A DNA stretch of 64,000 nt from Amphiduros pacificus (GCA_949316495.1 OX439012.1:23098666-23162665); one strand, 5' to 3'; shown: positions 34,215-46,560, counted from the stretch's first letter. Made by a program: numbers and translations. The notes: a model not told the origin generated them from the letters alone.

Positions 34215-35090
34215 ATTGAAGCAACATTGTAATATATCAAATACACATCAAATATACATTACACAATTTTTATCTTGATTTTAATCTTCTAAAATATATG
34301 TTAAGACTATTAAAGTCTATATTCCCATTTATTGTATTAGATATGTGCAAGATATATGTGTATTTATGTGTTTTTATTATCTATTGTCTATAATGGGAAA
34401 TATAACAGTAATGAACCAGGAGTAAACAAATGTTTTTATTTTATTTCTCATCTTCAATATTCTTTAATCTAACATCTTTAAATATTCTAGGTATCTATTG
34501 TAAAATAATCAAAATATTTTTTTCATGATTAATTATTCATTTGTTGTTGTTTTTTTATTATTATTTATTTTATTCTATCTTGTTCTATTTTTTCTTTTTC
34601 TTTAATTTTCTTTATTTTTTATTTTCAACTGACTGAGTTTCAGGTTCCTTCCTCATGTCAAGACCACAACATAAGGATAAGGTTCAAAAGATATGGTAAC
34701 AGTCAAGTTAGGAATATAAATAATATCAGATATACGTTTCATTTAATTGCCCTGCATTTCCTCTATGAACCTCTCAATATGTTGTTATGCTCTAATGATC
34801 CATACGATGTAATAACAGTGAATAACATTCAATTTACCTATTAGTTTCATCTAGTTTCAACAGTGAATAACATTCAATTTGCCTATTAGTTTCATCTTGG
34901 AGTAATTATAACTACATGAATTAGAATCATAAGAGCTGTTATTATCAACATTTTGATCGATCTGGTCATCCTTAGAGAAATCCTAAGTTAATTGTATAAT
35001 GTTGATGAAAACAGCAATACGATTATAATTTCTTGATAAAAATATGATAATAATTTTACCTTAATCTTAATGTTACTCACCTGAAATGAT
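34215..35090. other. AT-rich DNA upstream of FoxL2
   Basis: A tandem pair of about 43 bases with AGTGAATAACATTCAATTT lies at about 34817-34895. T-rich tracts occur at 34550-34625. No gene is seen. Confidence 0.5.
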
Positions 35091-35094
35091 CATA

Positions 35095-35310
35095 CCGAAG
35101 TCTGGGAGAAGCGATCGCAGCGCCCCCTTCTGCCACCTGTGAAGTGTGTTGTGAGCAGAAGTCAATGGGTGTGTTGTGAGGGGTGCGCACCGCCCGGCCT
35201 GTCACTCACCCCGGTAGCAACATGACCTGGCCGCCAGCTGCCCCTCCCCGCAGTGGAAACATAGAACCCTCAACCTTCTCACACGCCTGCAAACTGCACC
35301 TCTTTACCAG
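35095..35310. promoter_or_regulatory. GC-rich FoxL2 upstream element
   Basis: A sharp change from AT-rich to GC-rich DNA, with several CpG sites and two direct copies of GTGTGTTGTGAG (about 35148-35160 and 35170-35182). It lies 400-600 bases upstream of the FoxL2 start. A role in regulation is inferred from position and composition only. An open frame of 60 codons at 35183 has no domain. Confidence 0.4.
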
Positions 35311-35482
35311 CATGTCTCATCATCATCTACATTTTGGAAGAGTTCCCAGGATTTCTTTCATTTAAAGACAGTTTCTGTGACTTTTGGTTCTGTTGGTGAC
35401 AGTTTTATCGCTCATGAGTTGTAATGGACTTGCTACCCCCCTAACCACCCTCCTGCCCCCCCTCTTCTCCTTCTCGCACCCT

Positions 35483-35550
35483 CCACGTGACGTCACGCGT
35501 GTGAGTACGTTCACTCCGTCAATCAGCTGTGGATAACTTTGCTTTATAAA
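35483..35550 (+). promoter_or_regulatory. FoxL2 core promoter: E-box/CRE composite and TATA box
   Basis: CACGTG (35484-35489) overlaps a perfect CRE octamer, TGACGTCA (35488-35495). A TATA element, TTTATAAA, follows at 35543-35550. This would place the start of transcription near 35575, giving a leader of about 125 bases before the FoxL2 ATG. In that leader an ORF from 35647 to 35721 (24 codons) overlaps the main start in another frame. Its first ATG has G at -3. Confidence 0.6.
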
Positions 35551-35701
35551 CAGAGGACAAGGGAATTTGTAAACTTGTGGGCTAACAAAAGTCAGCCGGC
35601 GCACAACAAGGCGTGATTGATTGAAGGAATAACTCCTCTGACAGAAATGCAATTTTGGATGTACATGGAGTTATCATCTTTATCTTGTCTGTCTGCTTAT
35701 C

Positions 35702-36781
35702 ATGGAAACATTTACATTTAAATCTGAACCAGTCTCTGAGAGAATGAAAAGAGACAGCGACGCCTTCGTTTCCTCGGGTGCGTCGGTCGTGAGTTCAGAT
35801 CCAGGAAGCGGATCAAGGACGCACGTGCCGACAGCGGCGCATCAAGGGGGATCACCAGAGGACCGCGAGAACGGCGATACTTCAACCGCCCCGGATAGGG
35901 AGGATAGTAAAATTAACTGTGACGATAATCCGGATCACCCGACAGAGGATCAGGATTCTGTGAAATCGTATGAGACTGACCCCAATAAAAAGCCGCCGTA
36001 TTCTTACGTGGCGCTGATCACCATGGCAATTAAAGAGTCCACAGAAAAAAGACTAACGTTAAGTGGTATTTACCTGTTCATCACTAAAAAGTTTCCATAT
36101 TATGAAAGGAACAAGAAGAACTGGCAGAACAGCATCAGGCATAATTTAAGTCTAAATGAATGTTTTGTGAAAGTTCCCCGGGAAGGCGGTGGCGAGCGGA
36201 AGGGGAACTATTGGACGATTCACCCCGCCCATGAGAACATGTTTGAGAAGGGAGATTACAAGAGAAGACGGAGAATGAAGCGGCCGACCCCGTACCGAAC
36301 CCCGGTGTCTCTCCCAAAGCCACTATTTGCTGACCCCACTTATGGATTAAACCAGTGTTTAGGCCCTAAAGACTACCAAAACTACTCGGCGCAAAACTAT
36401 CAAAATTACACCAGTTACTTCAGTCCGAGTTACAGCACGTGGCCGCTGAGTCACACTCCGACGACGCTTGGGACGGGACATCTCGGTCAGCTGAACCTTA
36501 ACGGGTACGCCTCGTGCCAGCGAGCCGTGGCGGGTCTTGGAGCGTATTACCCGCAGGTTCAGAGTATGTCCTTGCCGAACCCCGGTTACTCGCATTCCCA
36601 GATGAACGATTTGTCGTCGCATACGGCGCTGAGTCCTGCGGCGGCGGCGGCGGGAATGGGAGGGTCCGCGCCCGGCTCGTCCTCCGGGGGAGCATTCGGC
36701 TTGCCCGGCTGCAGACAACCACAGACAGACCCTACCCCATCCGTCCATTACCCTTATTGGAGCGACAGACAACAATTATGA
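35702..36781 (+). CDS. foxl2: Forkhead transcription factor FoxL2
   Basis: A nuclear DNA-binding regulator of 359 residues. FoxL2 controls ovarian and granulosa-cell programmes in vertebrates and shows sex-biased gonad expression in bivalves. The N-terminal 95 residues are acidic and low in complexity. The forkhead domain spans about 97-190: [13 protein letters not shown], then recognition helix [13 protein letters not shown] (143-155), then [15 protein letters not shown] (157-171), the FoxL2 signature. A basic nuclear signal, RRRRMKRP, follows at 188-195. The C-terminal half has NY/YQ repeats (225-237), an Ala run (313-317) and the end VHYPYW, which resembles the conserved YWDH region near the FOXL2 C-terminus. 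The gene is intronless like human FOXL2. The start ATG has A at -3 and G at +4. Within the domain, [16 protein letters not shown] and IHPAHENM differ from the usual QYIITKFPFYEKNKKG and LDPA.E.M. GC content is far above that of the neighbours. Open frames on the opposite strand are compositional. Confidence 0.96.
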   Translation: METFTFKSEPVSERMKRDSDAFVSSGASVVSSDPGSGSRTHVPTAAHQGGSPEDRENGDTSTAPDREDSKINCDDNPDHPTEDQDSVKSYETDPNKKPPYSYVALITMAIKESTEKRLTLSGIYLFITKKFPYYERNKKNWQNSIRHNLSLNECFVKVPREGGGERKGNYWTIHPAHENMFEKGDYKRRRRMKRPTPYRTPVSLPKPLFADPTYGLNQCLGPKDYQNYSAQNYQNYTSYFSPSYSTWPLSHTPTTLGTGHLGQLNLNGYASCQRAVAGLGAYYPQVQSMSLPNPGYSHSQMNDLSSHTALSPAAAAAGMGGSAPGSSSGGAFGLPGCRQPQTDPTPSVHYPYWSDRQQL

Positions 36782-36880
36782 CATGGTATGCAATTTTATA
36801 TATTTAGAGGGATTTCCATTTTTCCATTTATTCTGTTTTTAATATTACTCAATCTTAAATATAATTCCACCACCAAGGCT

Positions 36881-36886
36881 AATAAA
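36881..36886 (+). terminator. Candidate FoxL2 polyadenylation signal
   Basis: AATAAA lies 100 bases after the FoxL2 stop codon and is followed by T-rich DNA. Other AATAAA copies lie farther on, so a longer 3' end is possible. Confidence 0.5.
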
Positions 36887-36899
36887 TCTTTATTTCGTT

Positions 36900-39800
36900 T
36901 CAAAATATTAACATTTCTTTCCTTTTTTATTTGAATATTGCAGTGATTATAATTTAGATTTTAATATCTTCAACAGAAAATTCCAATATTAAAAGAAAAC
37001 ACACAATATCATCATTATTTTTCTGTGAAACGCTTAGATATTAATTTAATGGTTCATTCTGAGTTAAACATGTGCATATTAATTTAATCATTGATTCAAT
37101 TTATCGCCACAGACAAGTGTTCATAAATAATAAAAAAGAAGTTTCCAATTATCTGACGTTCAGATATATTCAAGAGATTTTATCAATTGAAGAAAAGAAG
37201 AGTAATTTTTAACTTAATTAAATAATGTTCAATGCCTGGAATAAATATTAATTAATGTCAGTAATCTGCATTTCTGTAGCACACTTTTCAAGGCAAATAA
37301 ATAGTTCAAATCACAGGGAAAAACACATTCCTTTAAGATTTTAAAGGTTTTTCTTCAAGATCTTGAAACATTGGTATCTGTTGAACACTCCCAGAACGGT
37401 GCTGTATTTCAAGAAAGACAGAGAAATTGTGGACATGTATTTAATTAAAGGACATGCTCTGTAACAGCAAATATATGAGTTCAATAATCAATTTTAAACT
37501 CGTCGCAGACCCTTGGCACAAACCATGTCTTGTCCGTCTGAAAATAAATTTTGGCCTATAAATTACATACCTTATCAAGCGGGATATCATGGCAAATGAA
37601 CTGTTATGTTTAAGAGTAATATATGTATTAATAATTGAAACCAAACGTATCATTGAATAGAATACTCTGTACATATTATTAATGTCAGATGCGATGTGAT
37701 ATAAATTAAAAAAATCAGCATCTTAATATGTATGTGAACTGATTTCTTCACACCATTCATTCATTTTATAAAATGCTTGTCAATGAAAGAGATTGAAAAA
37801 AGTTCTATAAGGATTTAATTAACGCTGATCAATCTTTCTCTGTGAGACAAAGGAGTTTGATGTGTAACTGATAATTTTAACTAATTTGAATGTTTAACAA
37901 AAAGAATATTGAAACTGTGTCCATGCGGAAAGCATTCAGTTTATTCCTAATACTTCTCATTCTTCAGTTAAGTATTTGAAATTAAATTAAAGCTATATAT
38001 ATGGATAGTCGATTTATATTTATATATATTAAGATGTCTTTAGAGCACAACGTAAATAAATCAACTTTAGTTTTCAAGTTTAGAATGTCTTTGAAAATGC
38101 CCCCACCGAAATTAAATTATACGATACAATATTGCAAAGGAAATCAACATTTCTTAACACAGAATTGTTTGAAATCAATTGCAATGAATCAGCGCAGAGG
38201 AGTGTATATTTCCGGATATTTCAAGAGAAATTGACATTGCTCACCATCGCTCACGTGACTAACCTCAGGATGAAATAGATCAGAATAAATGCCATTCAAA
38301 TCTGTCACGTCAAAGACATTTTAACTATGAGAAATATATGCAATAATTTTAACCTATGTTTTATATATATAACAGATACTACAGTATTCACAATAAAGAT
38401 ATGCTATTGGTGTTTGTGTTTTAAATCATGATATATATAAATGCTGCCTTGACGATGCAGTTTTGTTAAAATTGTCGCCGATAAAGACACCACGTTATTG
38501 ATGAAACCCATCAAAGATCTCCGCCACGTGCGTGTCATTAGAATAAAACATATTAGCACAGAAATATGGCTATTACTTAACAGATTCATGTACGATCTTT
38601 ACCACCCATGACATCAATTTCATTAACAAACTATATTTGGATCGCTGTAACCTTTGCTGAGTATAATAATAAAATAAACAACATATTCAGCCGTGAATTC
38701 ATAATTAACCATTGGAAAATGCATTTATATTCAGGAAATGATATCACAAATAAAATATATAATCAATTGAAGTTATATTTTAGGGTGGCTTCAATCATTA
38801 CCTCTATTAACATTCGTCGGTTTTTCTCTACTCCAGTATGTCTATGGTGTACTGGCATTCAAATGGAATACAAAATCTGATTTGTGGATTATTCGCATGT
38901 GCAGCCATGTTATATTGATACAATTTAACAAATTAAAATCACGACAAGACTTATATTTCATCACCAATTAATGATGTTTGAATATTTAAAAGTGCTTTTC
39001 TGTAAAAACGTAAAATAGTTTGCATAAAGAATCAAAGTTCTCATAAATTAAAATATTTTTTGTCTATGTATCTTTTTCAAAATAGCATTATCATACCTTT
39101 CCAAAAACTCTGGAATAATAATAATAATACTTGAGAGGATAATGATAATTTGCCAAATCTGAGGAAGCCAATATGTTTCAAAGATTCGTGTAATAATAAG
39201 TAAAATAGACAAATCGAACTATTGTACCAAGAAGCGAAAAAAAGTCAAGAGTGGTAATTGAAACTTTAAAAAAATTAAATGAAACAATTGGTGGATTGGG
39301 ACAAAAAAAAACAACTTTTAACCCCGGCCTTTTGTGGCTGGTAACAGTTATGTTTTCTGCTATGCATACTCCCAGCTTAAATAACATGGGAGTTTATATA
39401 TACGGCGGCTTTTTGCTGGAGATCCGCTAACCACGCTAGAATAACAATTGTCATTATTTTATCAACCTCACACCTGGGTATACATAACACCCCTATCTAT
39501 TTTCTTTCATAAAATCAACAAAGCTTGATGTTTGCCATTGAGTGAGACCAAACAATACTGAATCTTGTAACAGAAGGTGGCAAGACTTGATGTTGTATTG
39601 CTTGGGTTACTCTAATATAATATTTGTCTGTTTATATGGAAATATCAAATATTACTTGCCTTTGCTTTCTGGACCTTGGGCACTCCTTAAATCAGAATAA
39701 ACATGAAAATAGCAATGTTAAACAAAACAATACATTTCAAGGACATGTTTCCATCTACATCAATTTCTTTATTTTTGTCATGTTTTGTTTTCTTCGTGTT

Positions 39801-40120
39801 TTGTTTCTTGGAGTAATATAATTACGCCAAGTTCATGCTCAACTTTGTTACATTTTGGCTTAGTAGTGATTTTAAACAGATTCTGAAAAATATAATTGTG
39901 AGACATCTTTTAAGTTTAAAATGAGATGAGGAAAGATGTCTTATATAAACCCAGATTTACTTAACTTTATAAAAACAAGAGTAACGTGCGTCGTTTGTCA
40001 AACTAAAACGGACCTCGCGTGCAATACGAGATGTGAAATATAAAATATAAAACCGTGTAAACGCTTCAGAACTTTTATATAATTTGACACAATTAACGAT
40101 AATTAAGGCATCATTTTAAG
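36900..40120. other. AT-rich DNA 3' of FoxL2, no gene seen
   Basis: All open frames are below about 90 codons and show no domain. No SINE, tandem array or RNA gene is recognised. It may hold the FoxL2 3' untranslated region at its start. Confidence 0.55.
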
Positions 40121-40124
40121 CAGT

Positions 40125-40400
40125 GCTTAGATTAATGTGAGGCGGCAGAAGGAGGGGGTATCTGAGGTGTACACGGGGTAATGAGGGCGGTGATTTACCG
40201 GCTGCGGGCCCTCGGTGTATGTATACAAGGCAAGCTCGGAGGTCTACGCAAACAGCACCCGCCGCAAAGTACACACTGGCGTAATAACGGGTCTGGATGG
40301 ACACCAGATTGAAAATGCTGGAAGCAAAACCCACTCCCCACTCCCCACTTCCCCTTCCCACTCCAACCCTGGTCACGTGTCGGGGGCATACCTCGGCCGT
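40125..40400. promoter_or_regulatory. GC-rich island, candidate regulatory element
   Basis: A GC-rich block in AT-rich DNA 3.4 kb after FoxL2, with open frames on both strands but no recognisable protein. The minus strand has a frame of 102 codons without a domain. CpG content and isolation suggest a conserved element or an unrecognised exon; no motif decides this. Confidence 0.3.
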
Positions 40401-40439
40401 GTTGCTGTAATAAGGGAAGATCAAAATATCTGTTGATTT

Positions 40440-41100
40440 ATTTGTTTATTTATTCTGTTGGTAAGATAAAATTACCCTTATTTATGACATTTTGTATTCA
40501 ATTAAATTTCATCCCAAATCTTTAACGGATCTACACTTTTTGTCTTTTCAGATCACCGGATTTAGAGATATACTTGGTTCAACCCTTCATATTCCACCGC
40601 CGCATTTGGCCGAGTGTCATCATTTACCTGTGACATATACAGAGAATAATTGACTGTTAGAAGCTATCAAAATCATTAACAGGAAACACATAACTTTTTG
40701 AGGAAAGATTCACCAAGTGAGGATAATCAGCAATGTCTGTGTAAACGCGATATTACTGAAATAAATATGCAAAGAACGCTCGCGCTAAGGATGAAAGTGC
40801 CATTCCCAAAAAGCAATTACTAAACCGTCCAAATGAAAACTTATCAGAAACTTTTTTACTGTAGATGAATTTAAAGTATATAATCATGAATAAATTTAAT
40901 GTGATATTCATGATTACGATTTCAGGAAATTTGTCATATCTTTATAAATATAAGAAGGAACTGATGTTGAGAAAATATGTTTCTTACAATGTCGGTTGCA
41001 GATGGTGCTTAAAATATCAAAATATCATTAATTGTTTGTGAGATATGTTGTTGTAGTCAATAGTTGGCAGTTGGGAAAAATTGTTATCATATTTTAATTT

Positions 41101-41132
<32 letters not shown>

Positions 41133-41990
41133 ACTAAAAAATCCATTTTTCACTAAAATATCTAGTATTTTCTGCTGATAAGAAACCAACAACAAAAACA
41201 CTTTGAAGTGTCATGCTTGCATTCACCTTTGAAATCTGCATTAAAGCTTTCATGAAATCATAAAAGTCATGGGCAGTTTTACTGAGATTTTTGGTATCTT
41301 TAAATGATATATGGTCATGATAAGGTTGCAAAAACAAGCTATATCCCTGGAATATTGGCGTAATTATAATTATTCCAAGCTGAAATCAACAAAAAAGTAC
41401 CTGCCAGGATTATTGTTTGCTGAAAGCGCCCGACACTGTGCTTGAAAACGTGTGAACTGCAAGGGTGTTAGGTCAGTACCAAAACGTTTGAATGATATGG
41501 ATTTTAGCAGAAGACCCATCTACTTTCAAATAGCAGAGAAATGAATGTTGGCCAGGGGTAATATGATGAGTATTAATATTTGAGTACATAGTTATGGGTG
41601 TAGACATTTATATTATGGAAGGAAAAACTGCTTGAAAATCTGATTTGATGAAAGCTTTAAATGATTAATAACCAGACCTTGAATCCGATTTACATAAAGA
41701 TGATACATATCAGATTCGTTTTTTTTTAATTTAAAATACAAGTTGTACACATCTTTTACACATCAAGTCTAATATTACACATTTTGCTCAATTTCAACAA
41801 GCAATTTAAGTGAACTTGTTTGAAATAGTTGTATCATTATTCATTATAAATGAATTAATAATTGCTCAATGTTTTGAAATATTAAGAACAATAATTTGGA
41901 CAACAGGGCAAGCATATGATAGCCCCTGATCGACTGTTACCTGTTATTTGTTTGAAACCATCAAGTTGTATAAGTTTAACTCAGGAAGTA
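40440..41990. other. AT-rich intergenic DNA
   Basis: A poly-T run lies at about 41107-41132. No gene or repeat family is recognised. Confidence 0.5.
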
Positions 41991-41992
41991 CT

Positions 41993-42063
41993 CTACTTAA
42001 CAGAGGTTGTCGATCCTCAACATTATAACGGCAGGTAGATAATCGACTACCTCTGTTTAGTAG
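41993..42063. ncRNA. Candidate 71-nt hairpin, microRNA-precursor-like
   Basis: The arm at 41993-42014 pairs with 42042-42063 over 22 positions with two mismatches, across a loop of 27 bases. The arms carry CAGAGGTTGTCGAT and ATCGACTACCTCTG. Size, arm length and small internal mismatches fit an animal microRNA precursor, and weak pairing may extend outward (ACTCAGG and ACTCGGG are near). I do not recognise a known mature microRNA. A small foldback transposon is the alternative. Confidence 0.3.
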
Positions 42064-42069
42064 ATTACT

Positions 42070-43120
42070 CGGGTTGGTGCTATTAAGGTATTATAAATAT
42101 TATATCTACAGACAAAGCATAGCAATAATAAAAACGTAACATATAATGGGGCATGCACCACATGTTATATTGGATAATACTTTAAGATAGACTTGTCCCT
42201 GGCTCTGACTCTGTACATAACGTATATACGCAGCACATATTTTGATAACTCTTGTCACAAAGATTGTTCTTTTATATAACTTCTAAAGAAACTTTATCAG
42301 AGCAGACATCTATTTTGTAAATAAAAAATTATTTTCAAATTGCTTTGTCGATGTTCATAATAAATATATATGTTGCAATGTGACATATGTTTATTCTGTA
42401 ATAAATGCGATTTTGATTTCAATAAACATGTAATTTTCAAATAAGATCGTCCCACTGGTTTAGTTAATGGCTATGGTAGAAGTGAAACATATATTTCTTA
42501 TTAGTAGACATTGATTGGTATCCTCTCAAAGATCGTATATAGCTGGCACTAAAGAGGGTCCTTTCACATTGGCTAATATTTGAGGTCGACCGTGCCAATT
42601 TCATTCAATAGTGCCAATAATTTTAGGCTATTTTCCCCTCAACCGTTTATAAGTTTATATTTAGTGTATCATATGACCTTTCGACCTTGACCTTGATAAA
42701 ATGGTCGAGCTATTTCACACCAATTACAAATAGGATTTTATATAGATGATTGCATCAGAAAAAGTGTATAATGTCATATTAGATCCAAAGCGTCTTGGCC
42801 CTGACAGCGATCTTCAGGTGTTCCAACGCAACATCACATGTATTTAAACTGTTGACCTAGACATTGGTAAATGACATTTATGAAAAAGGAAATGTCTGGA
42901 AAATGATCTACAGCTGAATAGCAGGCCTTGCAAATGTATGACATACAATTATATCGTTTCCGAATGTTGTTTATATTTGGCTTGTCTTTCCCTTCTCATC
43001 TGATAATTATATTTTCAAAGTGGCTGAACAGGACGCTTAGTTTTGACGGGTCAAAATAGTAAAACCCTTTCAGAACCAAATGCCTTGAAGAAGAAAGCCA
43101 CATAAAGCAAACCGTGAAAA
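42070..43120. other. Intergenic DNA, no gene seen
   Basis: AT-rich with short open frames only; nothing structured is recognised. Confidence 0.5.
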
Positions 43121-43125
43121 ACATA

Positions 43126-43470
43126 CTCAAGAAGATAACCTCAAGAAGATGACGCCAAGAAGATGACGTCAAGAAGATGACGTCAAGAAGATGACGTCAA
43201 GAAGATGACGTCAAGAAGATGACCTCAAAAAGTTGACGTCAAGAAGATGACCTCAAGAAGATGACCTCAAGAAGATGACCTCAAGAAGATGACCTCAAGA
43301 AGATGACCTCAAGAAGATAACCTCAAGAAGATGACCTCAAGAAGATGACCTCAAGAAGATGACCTCAAAGGGTTGACGTCAAAAAGATGACGTCAAGAAG
43401 ATGACGTCAAGAAGATGACCTCAAGAAGATGACCTCAGGAAGATGACCTCAAGAAGATGACCTCAAGAAG
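43126..43470 (+). repeat. Minisatellite, 14-bp unit with CRE octamers
   Basis: The unit is AAGAAGATGACCTC, about 24 copies. In one variant CCTC becomes CGTC, creating a perfect TGACGTCA with the next unit. Such octamers lie at 43164, 43178, 43192, 43206, 43234, 43374, 43388 and 43402, all in register with the 14-base period. They form two clusters separated by units with CCTC. Confidence 0.95.
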
Positions 43471-43850
43471 ATAATATGAAAAGATATATCTCAAGAAGCA
43501 GACTACAAGAAGATAACATGAATAAATATATCTAAAGAAGCAGACTATAAGAAGATAATGTTAATAAATATATCTCAAGAAATAGACTACAAGAAGATAA
43601 TATCAATAAATATATATCAAGAAGCAGACTACAAGAAGATAATGTTAATAAATATATTTCAAGAAGCAGACTATAAGAAGATAATATCCATAAATATATT
43701 TCAAGAAGCAGACTACATGTAGATAATATGAATACATATATCTCACGAAGCAGAATGTAAGAAGATAATATCCATAAATATATTTCAAGAAGCAGACTAC
43801 AAGTAGATAATATGAATACATATATCTCAAGAAGCAGAATGTAAGAAGAT
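43470..43850 (+). repeat. 42-bp tandem repeat derived from the 14-bp unit
   Basis: About nine copies of a 42-base unit can be cut into three 14-base parts: AAGAAGCAGACTAC, AAGAAGATAATATG and AATAAATATATCTC. Each aligns with the neighbouring 14-base unit AAGAAGATGACCTC. The array is therefore a three-unit higher-order repeat grown from the adjacent minisatellite. Later copies differ mainly in ATATG, ATGTT or ATATC of the middle part. Confidence 0.88.
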
Positions 43851-43904
43851 CACCCTGATGAACAGACCTTAGGATTCAGGCATCAAGAAGCCGAAAGCAA
43901 GAAG

Positions 43905-44110
43905 CAGAATGCACGAAGTAAGGCGGAAGTCCTCCGAGTGGAAGGATATAGCGGCGCATACCTTCTGGCTGTCATCTGTTGAGAAGATATCAATGGCTGG
44001 CAGTAGCAGTCAGAGGGGTTAAAAGCTGCTCCTCACCCGTGTGAGACCCCACACTTCACTGTCTATTAGCCCTGATTGATATGCTACCAAGTGTAATGAG
44101 GCGCTCTCCT
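43905..44110. promoter_or_regulatory. GC-richer island, candidate regulatory element
   Basis: A non-repetitive block just after the 42-base array, containing TGATTGAT (a PBX/Hox-type site) at about 44074-44081 and several CpG sites. No coding potential is evident. The regulatory call is inference from composition. Confidence 0.28.
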
Positions 44111-46560
44111 CTTGGCATTTCAGTATCGATGTCACAATGCATTTACCTTGAAAAAGTTAAACTAATTTTGAAATAAACTTTTCAGTGAAGCAATGTAAAA
44201 TGGGCAAAAGTGGGAAAAGTCTTATTCAATAAAATACTCTGTGGTTTATGCATTAAACACCGTTCTGTCACGGCGTTGTGAAACCTGAAAGGCAAAGACA
44301 TAGAGAAATGATAAATCTTATACTTTCTTTACGGCAAAGCGAATGAATTTGATTGTTGTTAAAATGTTGGCACGGCATATGAGATGTGTTTTATTTTCAA
44401 ATAGACAACCAGAACATTCTAATTCGGATTGGTCAAGACAATATTACGCGAAATCTCGTAGATTTATTAGTTTAAAAATAGGTAGACCCATCTAAAAGGT
44501 CCTCAAGGACCGCGAAGTTTGTAGGATAACACAATATTATTTAAAAACCATTATCGCCTATCCCAGATAAATACCCAGTTCCGGTGTTAAACTTAGGCGT
44601 TTGTGTGGCAAAGATACATTGAGGGTAGCTTCGCTTGCCTTGGTCAGAGCTTAGAGTGAAAACAAAAAAACGCTAAGCAAAGAAAATCCGGGCCTGGGGG
44701 TGGGGGGTAGAATTGTTTGCAATTGAGAGACACTGGAGAAGCCGAGGTAGGTTTGTCTGTTTTGAGTTTGTGTGTGTTGTTTGGGGTCATGTTTCTTGTT
44801 TGTTGTCCTAATTAAGGAGTGTTGTTGATGAACGGGGGGAGTCCCGCGAGGTCAGTTCATGGCTATACATCCTTACATCATCCACGCTTAACTTTTAACC
44901 CTTGACTTTTTATTTACAGTTTCCAGACCACTTACTCACATTTGAACGATTCTCTTTAAAATATTTATGAAATAAATCCACTCTTTTGAGAGCTATGAAA
45001 AAAATATTTCATTGATTATCGAAAGGAAAAATATTCCGGCCGTTTTATTCAATAAAATACGTGATAATAAAAAATACCTAATCATATATTAAAGATCATA
45101 ACATCAAATTCATTCAACCGTTTCCTACATAGCTTTGCCGATCACTGCATATCTGAATATCGAAGGATGTCAGAACATGTTTTGGCCATGCTGTAGGAAC
45201 ATTATACAAAGTCTCTCCAGATTGTTATGATTAACTATTCAATTAGAATCATAGATATGATCAGAAGCCTGTTCATCTGAGGTGCGATACGTGAACAAAA
45301 GATGATATTGAAGACTAACATTCACTCAGAGTCCACCTCTTAACCAAGAACCAGTCTTCCCAGTGAGATTCATTTAAATGTCCTATTTTATGGAAAGGTC
45401 CTCTTTAACACGATTCAATTAAAGATTCAGCACACAATTTGAATGCAATTTCACATACTAACAAATATATAGTGTCCATTTTAAAATGTGAAAAATATAT
45501 TTGCTTCTTATGTTTAGTTTCGTAGTTTTTTGAGACGCAGCAGCCTGCCTGCACCTCACGGCTAACTTTGCCTATCTCCCAACCCTCCAGCACCTGTCTA
45601 AGCTCTTCCCAGTCGGGGTGCTGTGTTTATTTTGTGCTGGAAGAATGTATTGTGTAGAATCCAAATGCAGCCAACTAGCAACATTTAGCCATTGTTTGTG
45701 CTTGACTTGTCAGTTTATATTGTCCTACTGATATTATCTGCTCCTACAAGAATCCAAAGCACAATTCATCAGAATAAAGTGAGCTTGATTGTTTGGCTGT
45801 GTGTTTCTTTTTGGCAAATAGAGATTAGAGTATTGTATGATTGTATTGAAGAGAATTGTCGTGAGGAATATTCCAATCAATGAATTTTACACACTCTATA
45901 AACTTCCTGTCAATTTTATCATGAAATTGACATGACTGATATGACAGTATTTTTGTTAGCATTCTTTGTTTATCTGCCAGGCTTAGCAGGTTCCTCATCA
46001 AACCAAAACTGTCAACAAAATACTGTATCGCTGTACTAAATCAATAATATGTTTGGTACATATTTGATACAGATTCATTATTTTCTTTTACTATATTTCA
46101 TTTTATAAATAATAGAAATATGGTCGATAATTATAATGCATTACCATTACGTATATGTTCAGATTACGACTGAGGTCCCCATCATGATGGATGAAATAAA
46201 AAATAGAAAATGCCCATTTCTTCCATACTATCATGTCATCCCTCTTACCACTGTTTTACTTCGTCAAATATTTTCACAATTACAACTATATATTTCCATG
46301 AATTTGTAAGTAATTGTTTTTCCTTAATGTCGATAAATTATGAGAAGGAACACACAGTAAATATATATTAACTACATTATATCTATGTCACATATATATC
46401 TTATTGTAACAAATTATGTTGTTAAAAATGCCACTGAAAGATTAATTCCATTAACACTTTCACCCAATGAAAACACATTTAAAAGTGGTTACAAACCAAA
46501 TAAATCAATGAATATACCCCTAGGGAGTATGAAGTGAGTAAAATGTTGTTTTGACAATTT
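44110..46560. other. Intergenic DNA, no gene seen
   Basis: No domain-bearing frame is found. A moderately GC-rich stretch at about 44570-44860 stands out but shows no motif that I can name. Confidence 0.5.

Noticed and set aside
35362-35652. 96-codon minus-strand frame next to FoxL2 as a divergent gene
   Set aside because: It overlaps the FoxL2 promoter and leader and shows no domain; basic, low-complexity composition fits GC-rich promoter DNA.
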